Positions 12,601 to 26,973 of a DNA stretch of 64,000 bases are shown one piece after another. The DNA is from Hyaloscypha bicolor E (lineage: Eukaryota; Ascomycota; Leotiomycetes; Helotiales; Hyaloscyphaceae). Position numbers and translations under genes: made by a program. Within the stretch, counting starts at the first letter, position 1, and each line of letters starts with the position of its first letter. The DNA lies in NCBI RefSeq assembly GCF_002865645.1, contig NW_020194519.1:64573-128572 (forward strand). The letters are read 5' to 3'. The notes under the pieces were generated by a model that saw only the letters and a program-made list of their open reading frames with translations, was not told where the DNA came from and searched no databases.

Positions 12601-15330
12601 GTCGGCCATCACAGTACTCAGGTCCTCCGTGGCTGGCTGTTCAGCTCTCTTCGACATGCTCCAAGCATCTCCGACAACTCCATCCCAATTGAAGCCCCCC
12701 TTCAGCCTTTCACAAGCACTTTGGAATACACCTCGTTTTTGAGAAGAAAGCCTGCCGCTCTTCAAAATGCCTTTTGGCTTGGGTCTGCACGCCTACTGCA
12801 GTCTGTGTCAGCTCTCACACCTCTTTCCAATCCTTCCAGCTTGCAGCAGCCCTTCGAGAAAGCTATACTACCAGGCACAAAGGTATATTACTGTTCCCCT
12901 AATATCTGTTCAACACAGATCTAACTACCCTTACAGGCTCTATTTGGTCTCCTTAAAGCTGCACTGGGTTTTGATTTCTGGGTTGTGATGGGAAAGAATG
13001 GTGGTGGCTCCTCTCCCTTTGGGACTGATCAATTATGTGCATGGGATGTCAACGATCTTCAATACACCGGACCCTGCACTCGCAACCTGGTGTCGATTTC
13101 TCTCTATCTCCAAGGCCTCGAGGACTTGAGGGAATCGAGAAGGTCAACGAATTGGCTAGGAAACGCCCTCAACTGCGGCAGCGGGTTGCCGATAGCACCA
13201 AGAACAAGAGATATACATATGCTCCTTACGGCATAGCCTTTTCAACTAAGACCAATCACGAGAATCATCTCAAGACGCAAAACCATCGCGAAAAAGCCTC
13301 TGGAACCACAAAAACTCCTCCACGAAGATATCGGCGCGCCTACTTGCGCAGGCCACCAACATCTCGCAGAAGAGATATTGCCGTACTGTTTGCGACTATG
13401 CTGCTGGAACACCGCAATTACTCAATAATCATCTCGACACGAAGCTCCATCACGAGAGGGAGCTCCTAGGCACTTCAGACCGGGGGGAGAGGGGGTCCTT
13501 TTTTTCTTTCTTATTTTTCTTTCTTGGACTCATCACTAACCCTTTTGGCCTCATTGCTAATCATTCCCATCATTTAGGATCTTGCGCGATGCTCCCGCCA
13601 AAGATCGCGTCCGAGGTCTGCTCATTGCTTCCTGGCAAAGATCGACTCACAGTCAGTGTTATCTTCAAAGTCCATGCGCACACTGGCGCAGTCTCGGATG
13701 AAGAGACATGGATTGGGAAGAGTATCGTCAAGAGTTCTGGCAAATTGACCTACAAGGAGGTTGATGCCGTACTTTCTGGCAGCCTTGATACCAAGCTTGA
13801 TGGAGCCGATTTCAAGCAAATACAAATTCTCCATGTAAGTACTCACTTAACCTGCCTTTGTCACTCGATACTGACCGATTCAAGGCCGTAGCACAAAAAT
13901 GGCGCGAGCAGCGTCTCGGCACCGACGGAGAGACAATCGCCCCATTGAGGCTCATCTACCAGCTCGATGACGAGAATGTCCCGGTAGAACAAAACATTTT
14001 CGATTCAACTCCATCGCACGAATTGATCGAAGAGTTAATGCACAAGGCAAACGCATATGTCGCACAGAAGATCGCTAAGGGTCTGCCGGAGAAGGCGCTC
14101 CTGCGTCGACAGGGGCCGCCCAACCCCCGCCGGCTCCAGACTTTTGCCGATCGCATGAACAAGATTGGCTACGAGATCGATACAACCACTAGCGGAACTC
14201 TCCAGAACAGCTTGTTCAAGGTGGATGACACCAATATTCGAAAGGGTATGGAGACTCTCCTTGTCAAAGCTATGCACCGTGCCAAATACTTCATTGCCGG
14301 AAAGACACCTCAGCATCTGTCCCCCCACTACGCTTTAAACCTTCCCCTCTACACGCATTTCACCAACCCTTCTCGCCGTTATGCCGACTTGGTTGTTCAC
14401 CGGCAACTTGAGGTCGTACTCTCCGACGGAAAGATCGAGTACACGGAGGACATCGAGACATTGGTCAAGACCACCGAATCGTGCAATACAAAGAAAGATT
14501 CTGCACAGAATGCCCAAGAACAGAGTGTCCACATTGAATCATGCAGAATCATGGACAAGAAGCGCGAAGAAGTTGGGGGTGAGCTCATCAGCGAGGGGAT
14601 TGTTCTCTGCGTCTACGACTCTGCATTCGACGTTCTCATTCCAGAATATGGATTTGAGAAGCGAGTCCACTGTGACCAATTGCCCCTGAAGAAGGCCGAG
14701 TTCCGAAAGAATGAGCGCGTTCTGGAGCTGTACTGGGAGAAAGGTGTCCCCTCGTCCGCATACGTTCCGGAGGACGAACGCCCCAAAGCCGGCGCATCTC
14801 AACGCACCACCAATGCCGCCGCCGCCGCGAAACAGGCTGCTGTCGCAGAGAGAGCCAAGAAAGAACACGAGGAAGCTCAACGCAAGCACATGGAGACTGG
14901 AACAATGTCAACTGACGATGTTGATGCATTATTCGACGATGAAGATGATATTTCTGATGTCGCCGACAGCCTTGCTGGCGTTTCACTCGCTGAACGCCCA
15001 ACTCAGAGTGTCCCACCCTCGCCAACGAAGAACTCGCTCACTGCCTCTGGCAATCTTCATCGAACCCGCTCCGACTCCAAGGTTCCCACAGGGGAGCTGG
15101 TCGAAGCCAAGCTCAGCGCCAAGGAGAAGTACTTGAAGTTTTTCGCTCTTCGCGAGGAGAACGGCGAGTATATTCAAGACGTCAAGGAAATGACCAGAGT
15201 TCCCGTCATACTGAAGACGGACCTCACCAAGAGTCCTCCGTAAGTTCCTCGCTTCCTTTGCGCCCCTCAAACTAACGAACGAACCTGCAGTTGCCTCACC
15301 ATCCGCTCGCTCAACCCATATGCTCTGTGA
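9675..15330 (+). CDS. SSD1: Ssd1-type RNA-binding protein with pseudo-RNase II (RNB) domain
   Basis: Six exons fit throughout: 9675-9804, 9905-11792, 11994-12499, 13578-13834, 13885-15239 and 15291-15330. Together they give 4176 bases, about 1391 residues, ending LTIRSLNPYAL. Ssd1 proteins bind mRNAs for cell-wall proteins and are controlled by NDR/LATS kinases of the Cbk1 type. The N-terminal half is Q/N/G-rich and disordered. It carries five HxRxxS candidate kinase sites (HRRSPS, HRRNQS, HQRRHS, HGRSQS, HNRNSS) and three FQFP motifs like the Cbk1 docking motif [YF]KFP. Cold-shock-type and RNB domains follow. The RNB active-site loop reads IDPNGANELDDA, with Glu where catalytic RNase II enzymes have an Asp, which fits the known loss of nuclease activity in Ssd1. 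A C-terminal S1-like region and an acidic linker follow. Introns 2 and 3 are unusual (see separate entries). Confidence 0.93.
11793..11993 (+). other. SSD1 intron 2, related to intron 3 (introner-like)
   Basis: This 201-base intron is long for the window. Its 5' part (GTAAGC..CCCCTTTT, then AGTCCTCGAGGGAATCACGA) and its 3' part (TAACC..TTTTTGACCGCATTGCTAA) match the corresponding ends of SSD1 intron 3 closely. Two introns of one gene resembling each other at both ends suggests a shared insertion origin, as described for introner-like elements in some Dothideomycetes. Confidence 0.6.
12500..13577 (+). other. SSD1 intron 3, 1078 bases, with an insertion
   Basis: The donor is C|GTGAGC at 12500 and the acceptor is TTTAG at 13577. 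The exons join as LMN-R-SCAMLPPK, matching the Ssd1 family, so the whole stretch must be intronic. The first 90 or so bases and the last 140 or so resemble intron 2. Between them lie about 850 bases of foreign-looking sequence that holds a gene fragment. Such length is exceptional for a fungal spliceosomal intron. Confidence 0.75.
12600..13160 (+). pseudogene. Fragment of a mitochondrial membrane protein gene inside an SSD1 intron
   Basis: An ATG near 12600 opens a presequence-like N terminus (MSAITVLRSSVAG). A frameshift near 12735 leads into SFLRRKPAALQNAFWLGSA. A still recognisable intron (GTATAT to TTACAG, about 12883-12936) leads to ALFGLLKAALGFDFWVV and a GG..PF..L..F.YTG-like pattern. 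By memory this resembles the 5' part of fungal GHITM/Bax-inhibitor-1-like mitochondrial proteins, but I could not check it. The retained intron argues for copying at the DNA level, not from mRNA. Confidence 0.35.
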
Positions 15331-16899
15331 GCAGCGACACATGTGATTACTTGCATCTTCTAGTGGATTTTGGACGGTGATGTGGTGTTGAACTTCTCGT
15401 TCAGAGATCGTCCATGAACATGCGCAAATATCGAGGGCAGTGTCTGCGCTTCATGTAAAATGTCCCATTCTGTGCTCGGTTCTTTGGGGAGCAAGCACAG
15501 GCAATGCTCTTCGTGGGGTTGTCAGTGGGAAACAGCACTTGCAGCTTGGGGGTTGTGGTCGCTGGCAAGTCACCGATGGCTGGGAGGAGGCAGGAGACAG
15601 GAGTCGCAAAATGAAGCTTGCACCAAAATATCACTGGGGTGCTCACATTGTATTTCCTTTGCTTTAGCGTATGCATCCATAGTCTAGCGCAAATCACATA
15701 TTCTCTCAGGCGCGGCCATCGATGCCGTCGATCATATCAATCTCCTCGGTGCGTCCAATTCTACTTAGACAGAACAAGCTTTTCTTTTGGTGTTGGTCGC
15801 CCCAGACGTGGGCAACATCCCAACCCGAGAACCATCTCACCAGCCCTCAGGGACAGAAGGAGATGCCAATTCTTCCTTCCAAGACCCGGTGACGTCTGTC
15901 TTGGAAGGCCTTGGCTTCTGCGGTTTGCAGCGACCTCCCGTTGCTTAATATGTCTGCCGTTGTGCCAGCGCGGCCACTCGAGTGTGAAGCCCCAGGCAAG
16001 CCCCAGGCAGCATGATTTGGCATTGAGAGATAGGAGTCTTTCCAGCTTCTGTTTTCGTCGCTGCGACAGCAGCGGTTCTTGGCGACGGCAGCACGGAATT
16101 CCGTGGCGTGCAGCGGCTTGCGATTGGGCAATTGAAGCGCAGGAAATTTGATTTGCGCTCCCGCCGTGCGCACGTCTCATGTTCTGAGGCAGAGGCGGGT
16201 TTGCGATGCTGTCCTCAAACGGCTGTGAGACAGCATCCCCGTCCGGTCCGACGACCGAGAACCGCCCCCCGCGGCCAGCATCATCACCAGAGTCAACCAA
16301 ACATCATGCAGCTGCCGGAACAAATCCATCCCACTTGCGTAAAGCTTCTTTTCTAGGCCCAATGCAGCCCATGGGACGACGCCTTTCCGAATTGCCCTGC
16401 GTGCGCCAGGTCTGCCATTGGCTGGGCTGACTGCAGCAGAGGGAGATCATCCCGCTGTCACTGCAAGAAGCCCAACGCCTGACGACCTTGAACCTTCGGA
16501 TATTCAACCACCCTGTGAGGCCCTGGGAAGCCAAGGGACTTTTTAAGGTTGTTACGTCGAGAACGGATCCTCGTCGGTCAAGCTTGCAGCCGGGCCTGCC
16601 AAGCAATCCTGCACACCCTCTTTAATACTCCGATTTCCCACATGTTTGAAGAGCTCACCCCATCGCCTTCTCGCCTTCTCGCCTTCTTCGATACCTCTTC
16701 AAGCGCTGGTTTGCTTTCTCAAAAAGACGACAATCGCTTCCACTCCTTTGGTCTCTTAACATTTGTTCATCCTTAATACCTTATAATTGCAACTAGTTGT
16801 AATAGCCCAGGCTAGTCTTGTTGAGCGTACATCTATCCTTTCTCTGTTCGAATTACCTGTCACGTCGTCGGCTATCAGCATCCAGACTCATTACTCAAA
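15331..16899. other. Intergenic, no gene recognised
   Basis: This is the SSD1 3' region and the upstream region of the ferritin-like gene. A 179-codon minus frame (15761-16300) has no recognisable motif and looks spurious. The final 250 bases are C/T-rich with short A/T runs, as expected of a promoter and leader. Confidence 0.5.
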
Positions 16900-18005
16900 A
16901 TGCCTAGCATCAGACAGGTTTTGGGAGCGGTGGCGGTTGGGTTGGTTACTGTGTCTACTGTGTCTGCTCTCCCAGCGCAGCCGAAGCTGAGCCCGCAAGC
17001 AAGGAGGGCGTATGAATATGGGCAAGAGGCGAGGAGATATCTGCAAGCAAGACAAAACCCTGCAACAGGATTACCGGACGGGTTGACAGACATCGACATT
17101 CTTGAATTGTGAGTTCTAGAATCCTCCATCTGCCGAGTGCCTTGCTAATGGCCCAACAGTGCATTGACAGCAGAGAATCTCGAGACTGCATTCTACCAGC
17201 AGGGCTTTGCCAAGTTCGCGGACTCTGATTTCGCAGCATTGGGCCTTACAGCAGCCGACATTACCAACCTGAAGTCAATTGGAGGAACTGAGCAAACGCA
17301 TGTCACCACTCTCACGTCTGCCATTGCGGGGGCTGGGACCGCACCTGTTCAGCCATGCACGTACAACTTTGGATTCACCACGGCTGCCGCTATGGTTGCG
17401 ACCGCGGGTGTCTTGGAGAACATTGGAGTTTCTGCGTACGGCTCCTCTCGATATTGAGGTTGGGGCAACTGCTAACTGAATGCAGATATCTCGCTGCCGC
17501 ACCGCTCGTAAAGACGCCAGGAATCTTGACCGTGGCCGCTGAGATCGTCACTGTTGAGGCACGTCATCAAACCTTCATTCGCACAGCCTCCAAGCAAGCC
17601 GCCATCCCGTCTGCATTCGACACCCCTCTTGGCATCCGCGCTGTCTTCACACTCGCAGCTGGCTTCATCTCCTCTTGCCCATCCGGATCCAACTTAGCCA
17701 TCACTCCATTCCCAGCATTGACCATGACTGCCGGAGCTGCACCTGCAGCTTCCGCCAGCGGCACTATCGCGGCCGGTACTACAGTTCAAGTCACCACGAC
17801 GGCCACCGGAGGAACCACCTGCGCATTCCTCAATGGTGGCCAACCTGGGGGAGCAGCCTTCGTGCCATTTACCAACGGTGCTTGCGTCGTCCCTCAAAAC
17901 CTTGCTGGCATCACATATCTCCACCTCACCAGCTCGCAGCCTGCGGATAATACGATCACAGACGCAATCACCGTTGCTGGCCCGATGGTCATGCAAATTT
18001 CTTAG
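16900..18005 (+). CDS. Secreted ferritin-like domain protein (Rds1-like)
   Basis: Three exons (16900-17108, 17160-17435, 17486-18005) give 1005 bases and 334 residues. The introns are 51 and 50 bases; the second uses a GTACGG donor, and both acceptors restore the frame (EFALTAENLETAF, GVSAYLAAAPLV). A signal peptide is clear: MPSIRQVLGAVAVGLVT up to about SALPA. The body is a four-helix ferritin-like domain with ALTAENLETAFY and an ExxH-like pair (TVEARHQTF) in the second half, followed by a small beta-rich C-terminal part. Relatives are often annotated as stress-response Rds1-like proteins; their reaction is not established. Metal binding is plausible but not shown. Confidence 0.87.
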
Positions 18006-18324
18006 ATGCAAAATAGAAGTTTTGTGACATGAGCACGGAGTTTGGGGGGCCCATGGTGGCGAATGATGGGTTTGATACCGAGCGAATCGATGACCTTAGA
18101 GATGAGCAAAATTATTTACGCTCGACCTATATTTTATTATGTGCATAAATCAATCAATTCAATTCAATTCTGACACATCTTCCTCTTTATTGAGCTCGTT
18201 ATTCCAAATTCCAGTTGGCACCTTCAGCTCGAGTCTCGTGATCATGACTTCTAACTTTATTTCCAACTCCACGCCCCACCCTTCCACACCATCATAACCA
18301 AGTGCTCACTTCCACGAAACAGCC

Positions 18325-19422
18325 ATGAACATCAAATCGAAATTCTCAATCTGGCCCCCTCTCCTCAACTCCTCCAATCCTTGGGCCACAACCCGTGAAA
18401 ATCTTGCCGCTCTCTACGCCTGCCCCTTCACTGGGGCAGTCACGATAAGAACCTCCCTCTGGAAAGCCTTCAATCAGCATGCATCAACACATCAATATAC
18501 CTTCTTCTCTTCCTCAACCGGACACGCCACTTCTCCAGTCGACGTCGCATCCTCAGAAGGTCGGGTTTCGGTCCGTGATGGCGAAACAAGCTCTCTCAAC
18601 ACGCTTGGCTACAGCCCAATCGCATTTGAGCAGTACGTGGAAATGCTAGTGAACATGAGCCAAGAGGGGATGCTAAGCTTAGAGTCCTCTTCGGGACCAA
18701 AGCCGTTTATTGTTTCTGTCACGGGAACAGCTGAGGAGGTGGGAAGATGTTGCTCCCACCTAGTTAAGGTTTTGGGTGATCCTGATGAGGCGTACCCAGA
18801 GCTCATGCGAAAGAAAAGTTTGGGGTTGAATCTTATGATGGAAGTCAACCTTTCGTGTCCCAATATCCCAGACAAGCCACCCCCGGCCTACGATAGATTT
18901 GCCTTGACGGAATACATTGATGCCATTGCCAAGGCCAAAGCCTCGACTCCAGCATCAAATGGCAAGGTTCTACACGTCGGCATCAAAACCCCACCTTACA
19001 CATTTCACGGGCAGTTTCAAACGCTCATCTCCGCACTGGAAACATCATCAGGCCCGGATGGCGGCGGGTGTCCAATCTCCTTCATTACAGCAACAAACAC
19101 GCTCGGTTCATGTCTTGTTCTCGACGCCCAAAACAAGCCAGCATTGGGATCGGTCACCGGAGAAGGGATTGGCGGCATGGCGGGCGATGCATTGCATCCT
19201 CTTGCCTTGGGAAACGTGAAGACGATAAGAGGGTTGCTGGATAAGAGCGAGCATGAGGATGTGAGATCGATTTCTATTATCGGTATTGGAGGTGTTAAGG
19301 ATGCCGATGGGTTTCGAAGGATGAGTTCCGTGGGTGCGGAAGCCGTGGGGGTGGGAACTGCGCTTGGAAGAGAGGGAGTCGGGATTTTTGAGAAGATTAC
19401 GGTGGAGCTGGAAAACCATTGA
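18325..19422 (+). CDS. Class 1A dihydroorotate dehydrogenase (cytosolic, fumarate-type)
   Basis: A single exon encodes 365 residues. The enzyme oxidises dihydroorotate to orotate in pyrimidine synthesis using FMN. The class 1A active-site motif VNLSCPNIPDKP, with its catalytic cysteine, is present. So are the FMN-site features HVGIKTPPYT, TATNTLGS, GIGG followed by LHPLALG, and IIGIGGVKDADGFRRM. The C terminus ends AVGVGTALGREGVGIFEKI. There is no mitochondrial targeting or membrane segment, so it differs from the usual class 2 enzyme of ascomycete mitochondria. It could be an additional, laterally acquired cytosolic form, as in some fungi, or a paralogue with another substrate. It lies about 320 bases after the ferritin-like gene. 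Confidence 0.85.
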   Translation: MNIKSKFSIWPPLLNSSNPWATTRENLAALYACPFTGAVTIRTSLWKAFNQHASTHQYTFFSSSTGHATSPVDVASSEGRVSVRDGETSSLNTLGYSPIAFEQYVEMLVNMSQEGMLSLESSSGPKPFIVSVTGTAEEVGRCCSHLVKVLGDPDEAYPELMRKKSLGLNLMMEVNLSCPNIPDKPPPAYDRFALTEYIDAIAKAKASTPASNGKVLHVGIKTPPYTFHGQFQTLISALETSSGPDGGGCPISFITATNTLGSCLVLDAQNKPALGSVTGEGIGGMAGDALHPLALGNVKTIRGLLDKSEHEDVRSISIIGIGGVKDADGFRRMSSVGAEAVGVGTALGREGVGIFEKITVELENH

Positions 19423-22191
19423 TCTGGTCTTGTTCTTTGGGCCAAGAGCGTGACCTAATCTTGGGTGATATATTTGGATTTGCTCATCAAATGATTTTCT
19501 CTTCTTCTTGAAATAGAAGTCAGCTCTGTGAAGGTGGGGGCAGCTCTCGGAGTCGAGAGCAAGCGGACGGTCAAGCAGATCAAACTTGCAAGATTGGTCG
19601 AAATAACCCATAGGCATGAAAGTTGCATTGATTTAATTTTAATCGAGATGTTTGGGTTGGTTCGTGAGACAGATTTGCTCGAGGCCCTTCAAATAGAATG
19701 AATGGGGTTTCAGATGTAAATCTTGAGGAAACGGAAACACAATTCCGATGCGCGGTAAACGGCATGATTCTGTGCTCCTCTTTTATCCTCAATTTCATCG
19801 GGCTTTTTCTTTCCATAATATCAGTGGAGGATTTATGCTTCCCTCCAAGGGCAAATCCTTGGCACTCGCTGGTCCATAGCATCAAATTTCAGTAGACAGT
19901 GTTAGAAGAGGATCACGTGATGACATTAATCTCTCTTCCAGCGAATTGAATGGCTTCTAAGGTGTCATAGAAAGTCTGGGCTCTTTTGTTTTATTAGCTC
20001 TTATACAAAACTTTGCAGTTTGAAGTCAGATGACATGAATGAAGCTCGAAGCTATTTCGCGGTTCAGATCTTGGCTCACAAGTCGACTTGAGTCCCCTCG
20101 ACTTAGAAATAAGGAGTAGGCGGTTAGTGTGGGCCCCTGGAATTAGGTCATTCGGCGAAAAAATAGAATGTAATATCTACCCTCGTACGAACTACTCTTA
20201 TACTTAGTCTCCATGCCAATCTTCCGAAACTCTTCGTCAAATCGCTTGATCCCGCTACTGCTCTGGTGAGCGCGAACGAGATCTAAAGGAGTAAGCTGAC
20301 AACCAGCCACTTCGTCTTACATCGACTTGTTCTTTGCCGGTATACTGAGCGCGTGGGGATTAGCTTCGGCTTGTAATAATTGACGATGCAGCCTTCCATC
20401 TTGCTTGCCAAGTAGCCTGGTTGGCTTGTACTCTTCTATTTGTATCGAAGCAATTTGAGAGGTAGTAGACACAGAAAAGTCGCAGGCGGGGTGCAGGTAT
20501 ATTGAACTCGCAGGCTGTAGCTTCCCGTGAGGGAAAGGGGAGACAGCGCGCAAATGCGTAAGACTTTGTTTCCCTAGTATCAATGGCCACTTCTACGTGG
20601 TTGTTGCGGGGCCTGAGCCTGACAAATTTGGTGGCGTGGGCTCAGAAGAGGGTGCTCTCATGGTCGACGAGAGCGGTGGGTGAAACGAAGGCCCAGGAGT
20701 ATGAATAGTACAAAATCTATGGTAGACGACTTATTTATCATGCTTTCAGTTTACAGAACTTAAGAAAAGAGGAGACAGACTCGATATTTCAGAAGTACTG
20801 GAAGGTGGGTGAATTGGGTATGAATAATCAATCACTGAAGAGCGATTTCATATGCTGAGGCCAGGTATTACGAATAATGAAAAAGGACTATGTTCAGAAA
20901 TGGGAACAGCTCAATAATAATAGAAGTAGATATAGGTTTGGTAGGAATCATTTGTCTCGCCAATCTGAAGATGTTGTTCAATCTGGGAGTGTGCCAGCAG
21001 TTTACTCTCAAGCGAAGGGGGGTTTACTTGAGCACCACCATCTCACAGGCAAAGATTTCAAGGAGTCCTATATCAATAATTCCAGCGCTCTCATTGCGCT
21101 CCCAGCCCGTTGCCTAGTAGGTGCTGCGCGCAGCGCTCGGCACCGTGGATGGCGCTGCGGTCTGGGAAACCCGAAAACGAAGTTCAACAGACGGACGCTA
21201 AAAGGTGGGCTTGATAACACACGTGCGCAGAATCAAGAACGGAAGGCGAAAATTCAAGGAAAATTCAAATTACTTTTCTTCGGGTTCGATCATCTGGTGG
21301 CTCCCCGTCACTTGATCGCGTTTAAAGATAACTCGTCGACTGCAAGAAGTCCAAAATTGCCCAGGAGTGACTTCAACTGGAGCTTCAGGCGGGAAACCCC
21401 CTCTGCGTTTGGAGACTGTTCGTGATCTCACGAAATCCTTCTCCTGCGCGACAATGAGCAAGTGGACACGAGCAAGTGGACATGTTTGCAGACGTAGCTG
21501 CACTCGCAGCCTGAGTCCTGACCCTCAGATCCCATTCGCGACCCCCTAAGTCGAAACAATTCATCCGAACATTTCTCCCCAAGCGCAAACAAGAAACATG
21601 ATGAAAAGTTTCAAACACGAGAATTCAAAACATTTTCTAACCGCCGCAACGGGCGGCATGTTTAAGGTTACCCCAAATCACAGGGGCCTTCTACGGAGGG
21701 GGGGGGAGCCCCTCGTTTCACCCCGGCGGAGCCCCTCATGCAGGGACTCGGCTCAGCACAGCCACCGATGAATCGTCTGATCTCAGGAATTCCACAAACA
21801 GTAACTGATCATCCACATGCGCATCCCTTGAGCCATGTGTTGAGGAAGGAAGAGGGCAAGGGTTGAGAAGGCATCATTCGCTGGCCAACTAGATTCATAA
21901 ATAGAATGGTTGCGGTAAAGTATTAAGCGTAGTCCCGTGATCCCCAAGCCGCATCGGCTTTGTATTCCTAACCGACATGCTCCTACATGTTTCGGTAAGT
22001 GACGGCGAAGAGCCCATTTGAGCCGAGTCATGATTCAGGGACGAAAAAGAAAGAAGACTGTCGAGTTCATTTCGTCATTGAATTATCGTCCCGAGTAGAA
22101 AAGCCTCAGCTAGGAGATATCCCATCCCAAATTGGCCAATCGAACGATGAAGTACACCATACAAATCCCCAAACCTAAACTATACAAATAT
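19423..22191. other. Intergenic with an ankyrin relic, otherwise no gene recognised
   Basis: Apart from the ankyrin-like remnant near 20143-20420, no frame in this 2.7-kb stretch has recognisable motifs. A 182-codon plus frame (20877-21425) is K/R/S-rich and unsupported. A short G-rich run lies near 21697-21706. Confidence 0.5.
20143..20420 (-). pseudogene. Ankyrin-repeat gene fragment
   Basis: On the minus strand one frame reads LLQAEANPHALSIPAKNKSM, then a TAA at 20317, then CQLTPLDLVRAHQ and GIKRFDEEFRKIGMETKYK before a stop at 20143. The LLQAEANPHALS and LTPLDLV pieces match ankyrin-repeat helices and the usual C-terminal end of fungal ankyrin proteins. The in-frame stop and the lack of an upstream repeat array mark it as a relic, unless a very short intron removes the stop. 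Confidence 0.45.
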
Positions 22192-25383
<3,192 letters not shown>

Positions 25384-26344
25384 TCAGTCAGCACCAGTAG
25401 GATCCCAATCCGTCACCAAGTGCTCATCCAGCCCATCCAAAGCCTCCATATCCCCCTCCTCGATTTCGAACCCCTCGACCTTCGCATTGCTAACGATCCT
25501 ACCCTTCTGCACACTCTTCGGCAATGGCACGTACCCCTTCTGCAGACTCCACCTTACCATCAACTGTGCAGGCTCGCATTTATACTTCCTACTCAACTCC
25601 ACGATTTTAGGATGCTTCATCCTGAGCGCCCTTGCAAGCGGCGCATATGCTTCAACCACAATGTTGTGCTCGCGGCAGAAAGAAGTGATGTCAGGTTGGG
25701 TGTTGAAAGGGTGGACTTCGATTTGGTTGACTGCGGGTATGATTCGAGGCTTGGAATCGAGCAGTTCTTGCAACTGCAGAACGCCTGTCAGTTCCCATTC
25801 ATTCTCACCTAATAAGTATACTCACGTGTCTAACCCCAAAATTACTAACTCCCCCTGCCCGCACGACACCCTCCTCAATCGCATCCTCCACCGCCCTCCA
25901 ACACTCCAATCTCTTCTCCTTCCCTCCATATGGACTGTGCAAAAGATAGAGATCCAAATACGCGAGCTTGCTCCTCTCCAGACTCCTCTTAATCGCCTTC
26001 GTCGTCGCATCATAGCTCGAATTCGTCTTCAGCTTCGTCGTGAACCAGACCTCCTGTCTTTGCAGTCCAAGACCGTCGTTGGCAGAAGAAGAGAGATATG
26101 AATTGATGGCGGATCCCACTTCCCGCTCATTGACGTACCATTCTGCGGAGTCGAAGGCGCGGTATCCGGCTGAGAGCGCGTGGGTTACGGCTCTGCTAGT
26201 CTCGCTTCCCGAGGTCATGTAGACGCCGAGGTGGATGCGCGGCATCTCGAGGCCATTGTTAAGCTTGATTGTGCTTGCAAGGGAGTAATTCGAAGAGGAG
26301 GCCATGGCTGAGAATCGCCGGCAGAGAAGAGGGAGGCGGTGCAT
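25384..26344 (-). CDS. Aldo-keto reductase
   Basis: Two exons (25826-26344, 25384-25773), split by a 52-base intron, give 302 residues. They join as [15 protein letters not shown]. The catalytic tetrad of the aldo-keto reductase barrel is visible: Asp and Tyr in FDSAEWY, Lys in TTKLK and His in LLHSPYGG. The NADPH-binding end reads PLPKSV. The substrate cannot be told from sequence. The first Met (26344) gives [14 protein letters not shown], which has the Arg-rich look of a mitochondrial leader; starting at the next Met (MASSSNYS) would give a cytosolic form. It is transcribed away from the small gene at 26563. Confidence 0.88.
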
Positions 26345-26562
26345 TTGTTGATTGTTCTAGAGATCCCAAAGAGACGGGGGGCGGTGAAGAGCGGCAGAAT
26401 TCAATGATGACGTAGTGGGGTGGGTGGTGTGGTACTTTGTTTTCCTGAGACAAGCACTTGCCCAGCGGAAGAAATCGTCAGCAAAGATATTCAGAGCCAA
26501 TTCCCCTTCCGATCTGATTTGCAAGTTTTCGAGTTCTGGAAAGGATCGAAAGGAAAGAAAAA

Positions 26563-26973
26563 ATGCCAGACCCAGCTCAAATCAACCGCTCCCTGTCCAC
26601 GATCCGTAGCGAGCTCGAGTTCCTACAAGCTTCGAACGCCCTCTCACCACCTCAATTCCAGTCCATAATGGCTCAATTACCCGTAAGCCCACTTCCATAT
26701 CTCTATAATCCTTCAATTCTAACCAACTTTTAGCAAAATGGCCAACCTTCAGGTTACATCGACCCTCGTTACAACCCCAATCCCGCACAACAATTCAACC
26801 CGGGAGCCATGGCTCAACAAGCACAGGACCCGAATCACCCTGCCCACCCCGAGAACCCGAAGCATCATGAGTGGGTTAAGGGCATGGCGACGAAGTTTGG
26901 GAATGCGGCCATGTTCGGTGCCGGGGCTACATTTGGTGGGGATATGGTGAATGATGTTTTGAGGAAGTTCTAG
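26563..26973 (+). CDS. Small Lsb1/Pin3-like protein without SH3 domain
   Basis: Two exons (26563-26682, 26734-26973) give 119 residues. The N terminus, INRSLSTIRSELEFLQASNA, resembles the start of yeast Lsb1/Pin3-type adaptors (RSL..IR.ELEFL). The middle is rich in P, N, Q and H. The C terminus is glycine- and alanine-rich (FGNAAMFGAGATFGGDMVND) and could be a membrane-associating tail. No SH3 domain follows. The intron is 51 bases, with a GTAAGC donor and TTTTAG acceptor, phase 0. The function is not known to me. Confidence 0.75.

Noticed and set aside
15761..16300. A 179-codon minus frame between SSD1 and the ferritin-like gene
   Set aside because: No recognisable motif, no splice structure and an overlapping C/T-rich leader; probably chance.
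20877..21425. A 182-codon plus frame
   Set aside because: Composition is K/R/S-rich with no domain pattern and no plausible promoter or intron.
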